The notes under the pieces were generated by a model. That model had not been told where the DNA came from. It made no database searches and saw only the letters and a list, made by a program, of their open reading frames with translations. Below, in pieces: positions 37,843 to 46,569 of a stretch of DNA of 64,000 bases; within the stretch, counting starts at the first letter, position 1, and every line of letters begins with the position of its first letter. The position numbers and the translations under genes are program-made. Origin of the DNA: Caldovatus aquaticus (GTDB lineage: Bacteria > Pseudomonadota > Alphaproteobacteria > Acetobacterales > Acetobacteraceae); assembly GCF_019458025.1 (NCBI RefSeq), contig NZ_JAHZUY010000005.1:62001-126000 (forward strand), in the 5' to 3' direction.

Positions 37843-37849
37843 TAGGGGC

Positions 37850-38269
37850 ATGAGCGAAATCGCGCCCGTCGCCGATGCGACCGCCCGCGCCCGGCTGCTC
37901 GATGCCGTGCGCTTCGACGCCCGCGGCCTCGTCCCCGTCGTGGCCCAGCAGCACGACACGGGGGAGGTGCTGATGCTGGCCTGGATGAACCGCGCCGCCC
38001 TCGCCGAGACGCTGGCGACGGGCCGCGTGACCTACTACTCGCGCTCGCGCGACGCGCTGTGGCGCAAGGGCGAGACCAGCGGGCAGGTCCAGCGCCTGGT
38101 GGACCTGCGGCTCGACTGCGACGGCGACGCCCTGCTCGCGCTGGTGGACCAGCAGGGGGTCGCCTGCCACACCGGGCGGCGGAGCTGCTTCTCCTGGGCG
38201 CTGCGCGAGGGCGCCGTGCGGTCGGTCGCCGAACCCCTGGTTGATCCGAAGACACTCTACGACCGGTGA
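37850..38269 (+). CDS. hisI: Phosphoribosyl-AMP cyclohydrolase
   Basis: 139 aa, full-length single-domain HisI without a HisE fusion. Motifs are VRFDARGLVPVVAQ, WMNRAALAETL, YYSRSRDALWRKGETSG, the metal-binding DCDGDALLALV and HTGRRSCF. It catalyses the third step of histidine synthesis. No other his gene is adjacent. The spacer before ATG 37850 is unusual: AGGGGC almost touches the ATG, so translation may be leaderless or weakly initiated. Confidence 0.95.
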   Translation: MSEIAPVADATARARLLDAVRFDARGLVPVVAQQHDTGEVLMLAWMNRAALAETLATGRVTYYSRSRDALWRKGETSGQVQRLVDLRLDCDGDALLALVDQQGVACHTGRRSCFSWALREGAVRSVAEPLVDPKTLYDR

Positions 38270-38360
38270 CACGGACGGCCGCAGGCGGCGGGGCCGGCGC
38301 GGAACGGCGCGCGGCCTGCGGGCCTTTCATCGGCTCCCCTCCCTCCCTATGCATCGGCCC

Positions 38361-38993
38361 ATGACGAGCACCGCCTCCGCCCCCCTCCGATTCGAGCTGC
38401 TGCGCGGCGCGGCGCTCACGCCCTGGCTCGGCCAGGCGGCGCGGCTGCGGATCGCGGTGTTCCGCGAATGGCCCTATCTCTATGACGGGGACGAGGAGTA
38501 CGAGCGCCGCTACCTCGCCACCTACGCGGCGAGCCCGGGGGCGGCGATGGTCCTCGCCATCGCGCCGGGCGAGGAGGTGGTCGGCGTCTCCACCTGCCAG
38601 CCGATGACCGAGGCCGCTGAGCCGGTGCGCACGGCCTTCGAGCGGCGCGGCCTGGACCCGCGGCGCTTCTGCTACTTCGGCGAGTCGGTGCTGCTGCCCG
38701 CCTGGCGCGGGCGCGGCGCCGGCGTGCGCTTCTTCGAGATGCGCGAGGCCTATGCGCGGGACACGCTCGGCCTCGACTACGCCGCCTTCTGCGCGGTGCA
38801 GCGCGACCCGGACGACCCGCGCCGGCCGAAGGACTACGTGCCGCTCGACGCCTTCTGGCGCCGGCGAGGCTACACCTTCTATCCCGACCTGCGCTGCGTC
38901 TTCCACTGGCGCGAGATCGGGCAGACGGAGGAGACGCCGCACGAGCTCGCCTTCTGGATCAAGCCGCTGGCCGAGGGGGTGCCCCTGCCGTGA
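38361..38993 (+). CDS. GNAT-family acetyltransferase paired with nitrilase
   Basis: 210 aa from ATG 38361; ATG 38349 is an alternative. Acetyltransferase core with VLAIAPGEEVVGVSTCQPM and the acetyl-CoA loop LLPAWRGRGAGVRFFEMREAY. The C-terminal part (FWRRRGYTFYPDLRCVFHWREIG) is typical of the GNATs found fused to, or next to, carbon-nitrogen hydrolases. Its stop overlaps the GTG start of that hydrolase. Substrate unknown. Confidence 0.8.
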   Translation: MTSTASAPLRFELLRGAALTPWLGQAARLRIAVFREWPYLYDGDEEYERRYLATYAASPGAAMVLAIAPGEEVVGVSTCQPMTEAAEPVRTAFERRGLDPRRFCYFGESVLLPAWRGRGAGVRFFEMREAYARDTLGLDYAAFCAVQRDPDDPRRPKDYVPLDAFWRRRGYTFYPDLRCVFHWREIGQTEETPHELAFWIKPLAEGVPLP

Positions 38994-39886
38994 CCGCCGC
39001 TCCGCTGCGCCTCGGCCTGCTGCAGTACCCGATCGAGCGGCCGGCGAGCGTCGGCGCCTGGGCGGCGAAGCTCGACCGCTGGCTGGCCGCGGGCCGCGCC
39101 GGGGGGGCGGGGCTGCTGGTGCTGCCCGAATACGCCTGCGTCGAGCTGGGCGCGTCCCTCTCCGGCCGGGACGTGCCCGACGAGGCGGCCGAGCTCGCGG
39201 CGACGGTCGCGGCCGCGGAGGAGATCCTCGACGCGATGCGGGAGGCGGCGCGCCGCCACGCCGTCTGGCTGCTGCCCGGCTCGCTGCCGGTGCGCGACGG
39301 ACGCTCCGGCCGCATCGTCAACCGGGCGCCGCTGATCACGCCGGACGGGCGCCTCGCGCACCAGGAGAAGCGCATGATGACGCGCTTCGAAGCCGAGCGC
39401 TGGGGCGTCTCCCCCGGCGCCTGCCCGGCGGTGTTCGAGACGCCGTGGGGGCTGGTCGGCGTCTCGATCTGCTACGACGTGGAGTTCCCGAAGCACGTCC
39501 GCACCCAGGTCGAGGCGGGCGCCTGGCTCATCCTCGCCCCGAGCTGCACGGACTCGATGCACGGCTTCAACCGCGTGCGGCTCGCCGCGCAGGCGCGCGC
39601 GCTGGAGAACCAGTGCTACGTCGCGATCGCGCCGACGGTGGGCGAGGCGCCGTGGTCGGCGGCGCTCGACCGCAACCGCGGCTTCGCCGCGGTGTTCGGC
39701 CCGGTGGACCGCGGCTTCCCGGAGGACGGGGTGCTGGCGCGCGGGCCGCTCGACATGCCGGGCTGGGTGTTCTGCGACCTCGACCCGGCGCGGCTCGAGG
39801 AGGCGCGCGAGCACGGGGCGGTGCGCAACCACCGCGACTGGCCGCACGAGCACTACGCGGCGCCCCCGCGCGCCGCGTTCCGATGA
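38990..39886 (+). CDS. Carbon-nitrogen hydrolase (nitrilase superfamily)
   Basis: 298 aa from a GTG overlapping the GNAT stop. The Glu-Lys-Cys triad is visible: E47 in VLPEYAC, K127 in QEKRMMTRFE, and C161 in SICYDVEFP. It hydrolyses an amide or nitrile of unknown identity. Its stop overlaps the lpxB ATG. It belongs to the branch often associated with a GNAT domain, sometimes as one polypeptide. Confidence 0.88.
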   Translation: MTAAPLRLGLLQYPIERPASVGAWAAKLDRWLAAGRAGGAGLLVLPEYACVELGASLSGRDVPDEAAELAATVAAAEEILDAMREAARRHAVWLLPGSLPVRDGRSGRIVNRAPLITPDGRLAHQEKRMMTRFEAERWGVSPGACPAVFETPWGLVGVSICYDVEFPKHVRTQVEAGAWLILAPSCTDSMHGFNRVRLAAQARALENQCYVAIAPTVGEAPWSAALDRNRGFAAVFGPVDRGFPEDGVLARGPLDMPGWVFCDLDPARLEEAREHGAVRNHRDWPHEHYAAPPRAAFR

Positions 39887-41040
39887 GCCTCGTCTACCTG
39901 GTCGCCGGCGAGGCTTCGGGCGACGCGCTGGGGGCGCGGCTGATCGCGGCGCTGCGCGCGCGGCGGCCCGACCTCGCCTTCGCCGGCATCGGCGGGGAGC
40001 GCATGGCGGCGCAAGGCGTCGCCTCGCTGTTCCCGATGCGCGAGCTGGCGCTGATGGGGCTCCTCGAGGTGCTGCCGAACCTGCGCCGACTCGCGCGCCG
40101 GCTGCGCGAGGCGGCGGCGGACATCGCGGCGCGCCGGCCGGCGGTGGTGGTGACGATCGACTCGCCCGGCTTCGCGATGCGCCTCGCCGCGCGGGTGAAG
40201 CCGCTCGGCATCCCGCTGGTGCACTACGTCGCGCCGCAGGTCTGGGCCTGGCGCCCGGGCCGCGTGGCCCAGATCCGCGAGCGGGTGGACCGTATCCTCG
40301 CGCTGCTGCCGTTCGAGCTGCCGTTCTTCGAGGCCGCCAGCATCCCGGTGACCTTCGTCGGCCATCCGGTGCTGGAGAGCGGCGCCGATGCCGGCGACGC
40401 CGCCCGCTTCCGCGCCCGGCACGGGATCGCGCCGGAGGAGCGCGTGGTGGTGGCGATGCCGGGCAGCCGGCGGATGGAGGCGGCCCGGCTGCTGCCGGTG
40501 TTCGGCGAGGCGCTCCGCCTCGCCGCCCGGCGGGCGCCGGGGCTGCGCCCGGTGGTGCCGGTGGCGGGCGTGGTGGAGGGCATGGTGCGCGCCGCCGCGG
40601 CCGCCTGGCCGGTGGCGCCGGTGCTGGTCGCGACGCCGGAGGACAAGCACGACGCTTTCGCCGCCGCCGCGGCGGGGCTGATCAAGAGCGGCACCTCCTC
40701 GCTGGAGATGGCGGTGGCAGGGGTGCCGCACGTGGTGGCCTACCGCGTCAACCCGGTGACGGCGGCGATCGTGCGGCGGCTGGTGCGGGTGCCGTATGCG
40801 TCGCTGGTGAATCTGCTGAACGAGGCGCCGGTCGTCACCGAGCACCTGCAGGAGGATTGCACGCCGCCGGCGCTGGCGGAGAGCCTGGTGCGGCTGCTGC
40901 GCGATCCGGCAGCGGCGGCGGCGCAGCGCGCGGGCTTCGCCGCGGCGCTCGCGCGGTTGCGCCCGCCGCAGGGCCGGCCGAGCGAGGCGGCGGCGGCGGC
41001 GGTGCTCGAGGCGATGGCGCGGCGGGAGGCGGCGGCATGA
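39883..41040 (+). CDS. lpxB: Lipid-A-disaccharide synthase
   Basis: 385 aa. GT19 enzyme with VAGEASGDALGARL at the N-terminus, VTIDSPGFAMRLAARVK, HYVAPQVWAWRPGRV, FVGHPVLE, and LIKSGTSSLEMAVAGVPHVVAYR near residue 260. It condenses UDP-2,3-diacylglucosamine with lipid X at the inner membrane. ATG 39883 overlaps the nitrilase stop; upstream residues in the open frame are shadow. The lpxD/fabZ/lpxA genes are not adjacent. Confidence 0.95.
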   Translation: MSLVYLVAGEASGDALGARLIAALRARRPDLAFAGIGGERMAAQGVASLFPMRELALMGLLEVLPNLRRLARRLREAAADIAARRPAVVVTIDSPGFAMRLAARVKPLGIPLVHYVAPQVWAWRPGRVAQIRERVDRILALLPFELPFFEAASIPVTFVGHPVLESGADAGDAARFRARHGIAPEERVVVAMPGSRRMEAARLLPVFGEALRLAARRAPGLRPVVPVAGVVEGMVRAAAAAWPVAPVLVATPEDKHDAFAAAAAGLIKSGTSSLEMAVAGVPHVVAYRVNPVTAAIVRRLVRVPYASLVNLLNEAPVVTEHLQEDCTPPALAESLVRLLRDPAAAAAQRAGFAAALARLRPPQGRPSEAAAAAVLEAMARREAAA

Positions 41041-41690
41041 CGCGGCCGGAGGAGGCGGCGGCGCGGGCGGAGATCGTGCGGCTCGCCCGGGCGCTCGACG
41101 CGGCGGGGATGATGCCGTCGAAGTCGGGCAACCTCTCCTGCCGCACCGGCGACGGCGGGATGCTGATCACCCCCTCCGGCCTGCCCTATGCGGCGATGCG
41201 GCCGGAGGATCTGGTGCGGCTCGGGCCGGACGGGCAGGTGCGGGCGGGCGGACGGCCCTCCTCGGAGTGGCGGCTGCACCAGGCGATCTACCGCGCCCGG
41301 CCGGAGGTCGCGGCGGTGGTGCACACGCACAGCCCGAAGGCCACCGCGCTGTCCTGCGCGCGGCGCGGCATCCCGGCCTTCCACTACATGGTCGCCCTGG
41401 CCGGCGGGAGCGACATCCGCTGCGGCGACTACGCCACCTTCGGCACGGCGGCGCTGGCCGAGGCGACGCTGCGCGCGCTGGAGGGACGGCGCGCGGCGCT
41501 GCTCGCCAACCACGGGGTGGTGGCGGTCGGGGCGAGTCTCGCCGCCGCCTACACCCTGGCGCTCGAGGTCGAGAACCTGGCGGGGCAGTATCTCGCGCTG
41601 CTCGCCGCGGGGCTCGCGCCCGTCCTGCTGGACGAGGCGGAGATGGCGCGGGTGCTGGAGCGGTTCGCGGACTACAAGCGGCTCGGCTAG
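41037..41690 (+). CDS. Class II aldolase/adducin-family protein
   Basis: 217 aa. Zinc-site residues of the fuculose-phosphate aldolase type: E77 (SSEWRLH), H96 and H98 (VVHTHSP) and H159 (LANHG). SKSGNLSCR near residue 28 is the phosphate-loop signature. It probably cleaves or isomerises a phosphorylated sugar. It overlaps the lpxB stop (ATGA). Its stop lies at the edge of the convergent hairpin repeat. Confidence 0.85.
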   Translation: MTRPEEAAARAEIVRLARALDAAGMMPSKSGNLSCRTGDGGMLITPSGLPYAAMRPEDLVRLGPDGQVRAGGRPSSEWRLHQAIYRARPEVAAVVHTHSPKATALSCARRGIPAFHYMVALAGGSDIRCGDYATFGTAALAEATLRALEGRRAALLANHGVVAVGASLAAAYTLALEVENLAGQYLALLAAGLAPVLLDEAEMARVLERFADYKRLG

Positions 41691-41790
41691 GGCCGTTTCC
41701 GCCCGGCCGTGCCCGCGGCGGCGGCCCTGGCGCGTTGCCTGTCGCGCCGATCCCCGCTTCCGGCTGCTTCCCGCCGTCCGCGATCGGCGC
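41689..41790 (-). repeat. Two-hairpin intergenic element, copy B
   Basis: 102 bp, filling the gap between two convergent genes. On the minus strand it begins on the G of the Gfo/Idh TAG stop. Hairpin 1 (41744-41790) is closed by GCGCCGAT / ATCGGCGC. The second stem pairs AGGGCCG (41689-41695) with CGGCCCT (41722-41728). It aligns without gaps to copy A (77 of 102 positions) and keeps the 8-bp outer stem by paired changes. Confidence 0.65.
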
Positions 41791-42806
41791 TAGGGCGGGC
41801 CGAGCAGGCCCGAGGCTTCCGCCTTCGCCCGGCTCGCCGCGATCGCCTCCAGCACCCGGAGCCCCGCTTCGAGCGCCCGCCGTCCCGCCGCCCCGTCCAC
41901 GACGACCGGCGCGCCGTCGAGGCAGCTCGCGACGAAGGCGCGCAGCTCGGCCTCCAGCGAGTCGTGGTCCTGCCAGGTGTGCGTCTCGATGCCGAATTCC
42001 GGCATCGCCGGGATCGCCTCCCCGGCGCCCCTGCGGACCACGTGCAGGCTGCGGGCGAGGAAGTCGGCGTTCAGGTAGCCGCGCGTGCCGAACACCCGCA
42101 GCTTGCGCTCCATGCGCAGGCTCACCCGGCTCGCCGTGATCGTCGCCGCCGCGCCGTCGGCGAAGCGCAGCCGGGCGTTGGCGATGTCGGTGTGCGGGGA
42201 CACCACCGGCGCGCCGATCGCGTCCACCGATTCGAGCGCGCTCCCGACCAGGACCAGCGCCAGGTCGAGGTCGTGGATCATCAGGTCGAGGACGACCGGG
42301 ATGTCGAGACTGCGCGGGCGGAACGGCGCGATGCGGACCGCCTCCAGGTAGAGCGGGCGGCCGATCCATTCGCGCAGCACGCCGCCCCCGCCGCCGGGGT
42401 CGGCGCCGCAGAGCCACTGCAGCGCGGCCGAGAACCGTTCCAGATGGCCGACCTGCAGCACCAGGCCCCGCGCGCGCGCCAGGGCGATCAGTGCGTCGGC
42501 CTCCGCTACGGTGGCGGCGATCGGCTTCTCCACCAGCACGTGCCGGCCGGCGGCGAGGGCGCTGCCGGCAAGCTCGGCGTGGAACCGCGTCGGTGCCGCC
42601 ACGACCAGCGCGTCGGAGGCGGCGATCAGCGCCGCGGCGGATTCCAGGGCTGGCGCGCCGGTCTCGGCCGCGACCGCGGCGGCGCGCGCCGGGTTCGTGT
42701 CGAACACGCCGGAAAGCCGCGCGCGCGGCACCGCGGAGGCGAGCTTGAGCGCATGGAAGCGGCCGAAATGGCCCACGCCGAGCACGCCGACGGAGAGCAT
42801 CCCCAT
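41790..42806 (-). CDS. Gfo/Idh/MocA-family oxidoreductase
   Basis: 338 aa. NAD-binding GVGHFG (10-15), EKPIA (93-97) and a DLMIHDLDLALVLVG segment carrying the usual substrate His/Asp. It oxidises a sugar or sugar nucleotide. In alphaproteobacteria a gene of this family often sits between lpxI and lpxB, and some members (GnnA) oxidise UDP-GlcNAc for 3-amino lipid A, so a role in lipid A sugar chemistry is possible here. It is convergent with the lpxB-aldolase run. Confidence 0.85.
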   Translation of the reverse strand: MGMLSVGVLGVGHFGRFHALKLASAVPRARLSGVFDTNPARAAAVAAETGAPALESAAALIAASDALVVAAPTRFHAELAGSALAAGRHVLVEKPIAATVAEADALIALARARGLVLQVGHLERFSAALQWLCGADPGGGGGVLREWIGRPLYLEAVRIAPFRPRSLDIPVVLDLMIHDLDLALVLVGSALESVDAIGAPVVSPHTDIANARLRFADGAAATITASRVSLRMERKLRVFGTRGYLNADFLARSLHVVRRGAGEAIPAMPEFGIETHTWQDHDSLEAELRAFVASCLDGAPVVVDGAAGRRALEAGLRVLEAIAASRAKAEASGLLGPP

Positions 42807-42926
42807 GCCGGCCGATCCCTCGATGAGGGGGCCTTCCTAGCAGCCCGGGCGCCAGGGTTGCATCCCCCCGGCCCGGCTGCCAGATAGCCGCCTGGCCGCC
42901 AAGAGCCCGGGGAGTCGCTTCGCCCG

Positions 42927-45533
42927 ATGATGCATTTCGCGCGCTGGAAGACCGCCGCGATCCTGGCCGTCCTGGTCCTCGGCGTGCTGCTCTGCGTGCC
43001 GAACCTGATCCCGCGCGCGGCCTTCCCCGACTGGCTCCCGGCGCGCCAGATCCACCTCGGCCTCGACCTGCGGGGCGGGTCCTACCTGCTGCTCGAGGTG
43101 GATACGAGCGCGATCGTGCGCGAGCGGCTGGCCGCGCTGGAGGACGCGGTGCGCACCGGCGCGGCGCGCGCCAGCCCGCGCATCCTCTACACCGGGCTCG
43201 CCGCGAACGTCGCGGAGCGGCGCGTGACGGTGCGCCCCTCGGACCCGGCGCGCGCCCAGGACCTCGCCCGCATCCTGCGCGAGGCGGCGGTGCCGGTCCC
43301 GATCGGCGGCGGGGCGACGCAGCCCGACATCACCGTCGAGGTCCTGCCCGACGGCACCGTCGCGGCCACGCTCTCCGAGGCCGGCCTGCGCGCGCGGGCG
43401 GGCGCCGCCGTCGAGCAGTCGCTCGAGATCGTGCGCCGGCGCATCGACGAGAGCGGCCTCGTCGAGGCGCTCGTCGCCCGGCAGGGGGCGAACCGCATCC
43501 TGGTCCAGCTCCCCGGCGTCGAGGATCCGAACCGGATCAAGGAGCTGCTCGGCAGGACCGCGCGGATGACCTTCCACCTGCTGGACGAGAGCGCCGACCT
43601 CACGCGCCCGACGCCGCCGCCCGGGGTGCTGTTCCTGCCCGGCGAGCGCCCGGGCGAGCGCTACGCGGTGCGGCGGCAGGTCGCGGTGGACGGGGCGAAC
43701 CTCACCGATGCGCGGCCGGCGCAGGATCCGCGCACCGGCGAATGGGTGGTCAATTTCCAGTTCGACAGCGTCGGCGCCCGCCGCTTCGCCGACGTCACGC
43801 GCCAGAACGTCGGCCGCCCCTTCGCCATCGTGCTCGACGACAAGGTGATCTCCGCTCCGGTGATCCGCGAGCCGATCACCGGCGGGCGCGGGCAGATCAG
43901 CGGCAACTTCAACGCCCGCACCGCGAACGACCTCGCGGTGCTGCTGCGCGCCGGCGCGCTGCCCGCGCCGCTGACGGTGGTGGAGGAGCGCACCGTCGGG
44001 CCGGAGCTCGGGGCGGACGCGATCCGCGCCGGCATCTACGCGATGGCGGCCGGGACGGCCTTCGTGTTCCTCTACATGGGGCTCGCCTACGGGCTGCTCG
44101 GCTGGTTCGCGAACGTCGCGCTGGTGTTCAACATCATCCTGATGATCGCGGTGCTGTCGCTGCTGGAGGCGACGCTGACACTGCCGGGCATCGCGGGCAT
44201 CGTGCTCACCCTCGGCACCGCGCTCGACGCCAACATCCTGATCAACGAGCGCATCCGCGAGGAGGTGAAGAACGGCCGCACGCCGATCGCGGCGCTGGAG
44301 GCCGGGTTCACGAAGGCGTCGGGGACGATCACCGACTCGAACCTGACCAACCTGTTCGCGATGATCTGCCTCTACATCTTCGGCTCGGGGCCGGTGAAGG
44401 GCTTCGCGGTCACGGTCGGGATCGGCACGATCATCCAGATGTGGACCGCGACCACGCTGGTCCGGCTGATGGTGGCCCACTGGTACCGCCGGACGCGGCC
44501 GAAGGAGCTCCCGGTGATCGAGAAGCCCGGCGCCCCGCTGCTCGAGCGGCTGCGCCGGCCGATGTTCCGCCTCGTGCCCGACGTGACGAACATCCCCTTC
44601 ATGCGCGGCGCGCGGGCCGGTCTCCTCGCCTCGGCGCTCCTCTCCACCGCCTCGGTCGTGCTCGCCTTCTATCCCGGGCTGGAGAAGGGGATCGACTTCA
44701 AGGGCGGCATCGAGATGGAGGTGCGCACGCCGCGGCCCGTGGACATCGGCGTGGTGCGGACCGCGACCGCCGGCCTCGGCCTCGGCGACGTGACCGTGCA
44801 GCAGTTCGGCGATCCCAGCACCTTCGCCCTGCGCCTCCCCGCCCAGGGCGACGAGGCCGGCACCCAGCGCGCCGTGAGCGCGGTGCGCGACGCGCTCGAG
44901 CGGGCGGTGCCGGGCACCCGCATCCTGCGCACCGAGGCGGTGGGCAACCGCGTCTCCGGCGAGCTGTTCCGCGGCGGGCTGATCGCGCTCGGCCTCAGCA
45001 TGCTGGTGATGCTGGTCTACATCTGGTTCCGCTTCGAATGGCAGTTCGGAATCGCCGCGATCGCCACCCTGATCCTCGACACCACCAAGACGGTCGGCTT
45101 CATGGCACTGACCTCGCTGCTCGGCTTCGGCATCGAGTTCAACCTCACCACCGTGGCGGCGATCCTCACCGTGATCGGCTTCTCGGCCAACGACAAGGTG
45201 GTGGTGTTCGACCGGATGCGGGAGAACCTGCGCCGCTACAAGCAGATGCCGCTGCAGCAGCTGGTGGACCTCTCGATCAACGAGACGCTGAACCGCTCGC
45301 TCGGCACCTCGATGACGCTGCTGCTCTCGGCGGTGCCGCTCGCGCTGTTCGGCGGCGAGACGCTCTCGGGTTTCGCCTGGGTGATGCTGTTCGGCATCGT
45401 GGTCAGCGCCAGCTCGTCGGTGTTCATCGCCGCACCGATCGTGCTGTTCACCGGCCGGCAGGCGCTGCGGCCCGGCAGCGGCGGGAGCGGCGAGGCGGAG
45501 AAGGCGGCGACGGCGCGCGCCGCCAAGGCGTGA
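42927..45533 (+). CDS. secDF: Fused protein translocase subunits SecD-SecF
   Basis: 868 aa. SecD part about 1-525: first span (9-27), HLGLDLRGGSYLLLEVD, a periplasmic P1 region with TVRPSDPARAQ and the DDKVISAPVIREPI segment, then five spans including GTALDANILINERIREE. SecF part about 535-868: EKGIDFKGGIEMEV, IWFRFEWQFGIAAIATL, IGFSANDKVVVFDRMREN and SINETLNRSLGTSMT. It uses proton motive force to complete protein export at the Sec channel. Fusion into one protein is known in some alphaproteobacteria and other phyla. No yajC is adjacent. Confidence 0.95.
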   Translation: MMHFARWKTAAILAVLVLGVLLCVPNLIPRAAFPDWLPARQIHLGLDLRGGSYLLLEVDTSAIVRERLAALEDAVRTGAARASPRILYTGLAANVAERRVTVRPSDPARAQDLARILREAAVPVPIGGGATQPDITVEVLPDGTVAATLSEAGLRARAGAAVEQSLEIVRRRIDESGLVEALVARQGANRILVQLPGVEDPNRIKELLGRTARMTFHLLDESADLTRPTPPPGVLFLPGERPGERYAVRRQVAVDGANLTDARPAQDPRTGEWVVNFQFDSVGARRFADVTRQNVGRPFAIVLDDKVISAPVIREPITGGRGQISGNFNARTANDLAVLLRAGALPAPLTVVEERTVGPELGADAIRAGIYAMAAGTAFVFLYMGLAYGLLGWFANVALVFNIILMIAVLSLLEATLTLPGIAGIVLTLGTALDANILINERIREEVKNGRTPIAALEAGFTKASGTITDSNLTNLFAMICLYIFGSGPVKGFAVTVGIGTIIQMWTATTLVRLMVAHWYRRTRPKELPVIEKPGAPLLERLRRPMFRLVPDVTNIPFMRGARAGLLASALLSTASVVLAFYPGLEKGIDFKGGIEMEVRTPRPVDIGVVRTATAGLGLGDVTVQQFGDPSTFALRLPAQGDEAGTQRAVSAVRDALERAVPGTRILRTEAVGNRVSGELFRGGLIALGLSMLVMLVYIWFRFEWQFGIAAIATLILDTTKTVGFMALTSLLGFGIEFNLTTVAAILTVIGFSANDKVVVFDRMRENLRRYKQMPLQQLVDLSINETLNRSLGTSMTLLLSAVPLALFGGETLSGFAWVMLFGIVVSASSSVFIAAPIVLFTGRQALRPGSGGSGEAEKAATARAAKA

Positions 45534-45534
45534 C

Positions 45535-46551
45535 ATGGCACGCGCGGCCGAGCCGCATCGGCCGCCGCCGCGGCAGGGTCGCCGCACGGTCCTCGGCGGC
45601 GGCGCGGCGGGCGCCGCCCTGCTGCTCGCCGCGCCGGCGCTCGCGGTCCGCCCGGTCGCCCTGACGCTGCTGGTCGGCGCCCGTCCAGGCAGCCCTGCGG
45701 ACCGCTGGGCGCGCGGCTTCGCGCCCTTCCTCGAGCGCCACTGGCCGCGCAGCAGCGTCGCGCTGCGGAACCTGCCCGGCGAGGGCGGCCTCGCCGCCGC
45801 CCGCGCGCTGGCCGAGACGGTCCCGGCGGACGGACGGACCTTCGGCGTCGTCTCCACGCCGGCGCTGATCGCCCGCTGCATCGAGCGTGCCGAGGAGGCG
45901 CTGCTGGCGCGCCTCGATCTCGTCGCCGCGGTGGCCGAGGAGCCGGTGGTGCTGGTCGCGGGCGCGGCCGGCGCCGCCTCCGGCGACGCCGCGGCGGAAC
46001 TCGCGGCGCTGCGCGCTCCGGAGGCGCACGGGCGGCTGCTCGGCACGCCGCCGCCGGGCGGGGCGGCGGAGCTGGCCGCGGCGATGCTCTCGGCGGGCGC
46101 CCTGCCGCTGCAGCGCCTCGCCTTCCCGAATGCGGCCGCGGCGCGCAGCGCGGCGATCGCCGGCAACGTCGCCGCGGCGCTGCTGCCGCTTCCGGATGCG
46201 ATGGCGGCGCTGCGCGAGGGCAGGCTGCTCGGCATCGCCATCGCGCGCGCGCACCGCCATGCCTCGCTGGCCGAGGTTCCGACCTTCGCCGAGGCGGGCC
46301 TGCCGCCGCTCCGCCTCGCCAACCATCGCGGCCTCGCGGCGCCGCGCGGCACGCCGGAGGAGCGGCTGGCCGCGCTCGCGGCGGCGCTCGGCGCCCTGGT
46401 GGCGGATCCGGAATTCGTCGCCCAGGCCGAGGCGGACGGCTACGAGCCGCGGCTTCTCCCGAACGCCCGTTGGGCGGCGGCGATCGCCGAGCTGACCGCC
46501 ACGCTGCGCCGGCGCTGGGACCAGGAGCCCTGGACCGCCCGCGAGGGCTGA
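45535..46551 (+). CDS. Bug/TctC-like periplasmic solute-binding protein
   Basis: 338 aa beginning one base after the secDF stop. A Tat-like signal (QGRRTVLGGGAAGAALLLAAPALA, about 15-38) precedes a divergent Bug-type fold: LTLLVGARPGSPADRWARGF, NLPGEGGLAAARALAE, EVPTFAEAGLPPL and APRGTPEERLAAL. Less conserved than the copy at 27-28 kb; the ligand is unknown. No TctA/TctB neighbour. Probably cotranscribed with secDF. Confidence 0.75.
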   Translation: MARAAEPHRPPPRQGRRTVLGGGAAGAALLLAAPALAVRPVALTLLVGARPGSPADRWARGFAPFLERHWPRSSVALRNLPGEGGLAAARALAETVPADGRTFGVVSTPALIARCIERAEEALLARLDLVAAVAEEPVVLVAGAAGAASGDAAAELAALRAPEAHGRLLGTPPPGGAAELAAAMLSAGALPLQRLAFPNAAAARSAAIAGNVAAALLPLPDAMAALREGRLLGIAIARAHRHASLAEVPTFAEAGLPPLRLANHRGLAAPRGTPEERLAALAAALGALVADPEFVAQAEADGYEPRLLPNARWAAAIAELTATLRRRWDQEPWTAREG

Positions 46552-46569
46552 CCCGCCCCCCGCCGCGGC

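Noticed and set aside
37712-37849. Longer hisI start inside zur
   Set aside because: HisI homology begins after ATG 37850 and upstream residues are Ala/Pro/Arg shadow of zur.
42837-46352. Leftward frame of 1,171 codons
   Set aside because: Antisense to secDF and the following Bug gene; composition typical of antisense readings.
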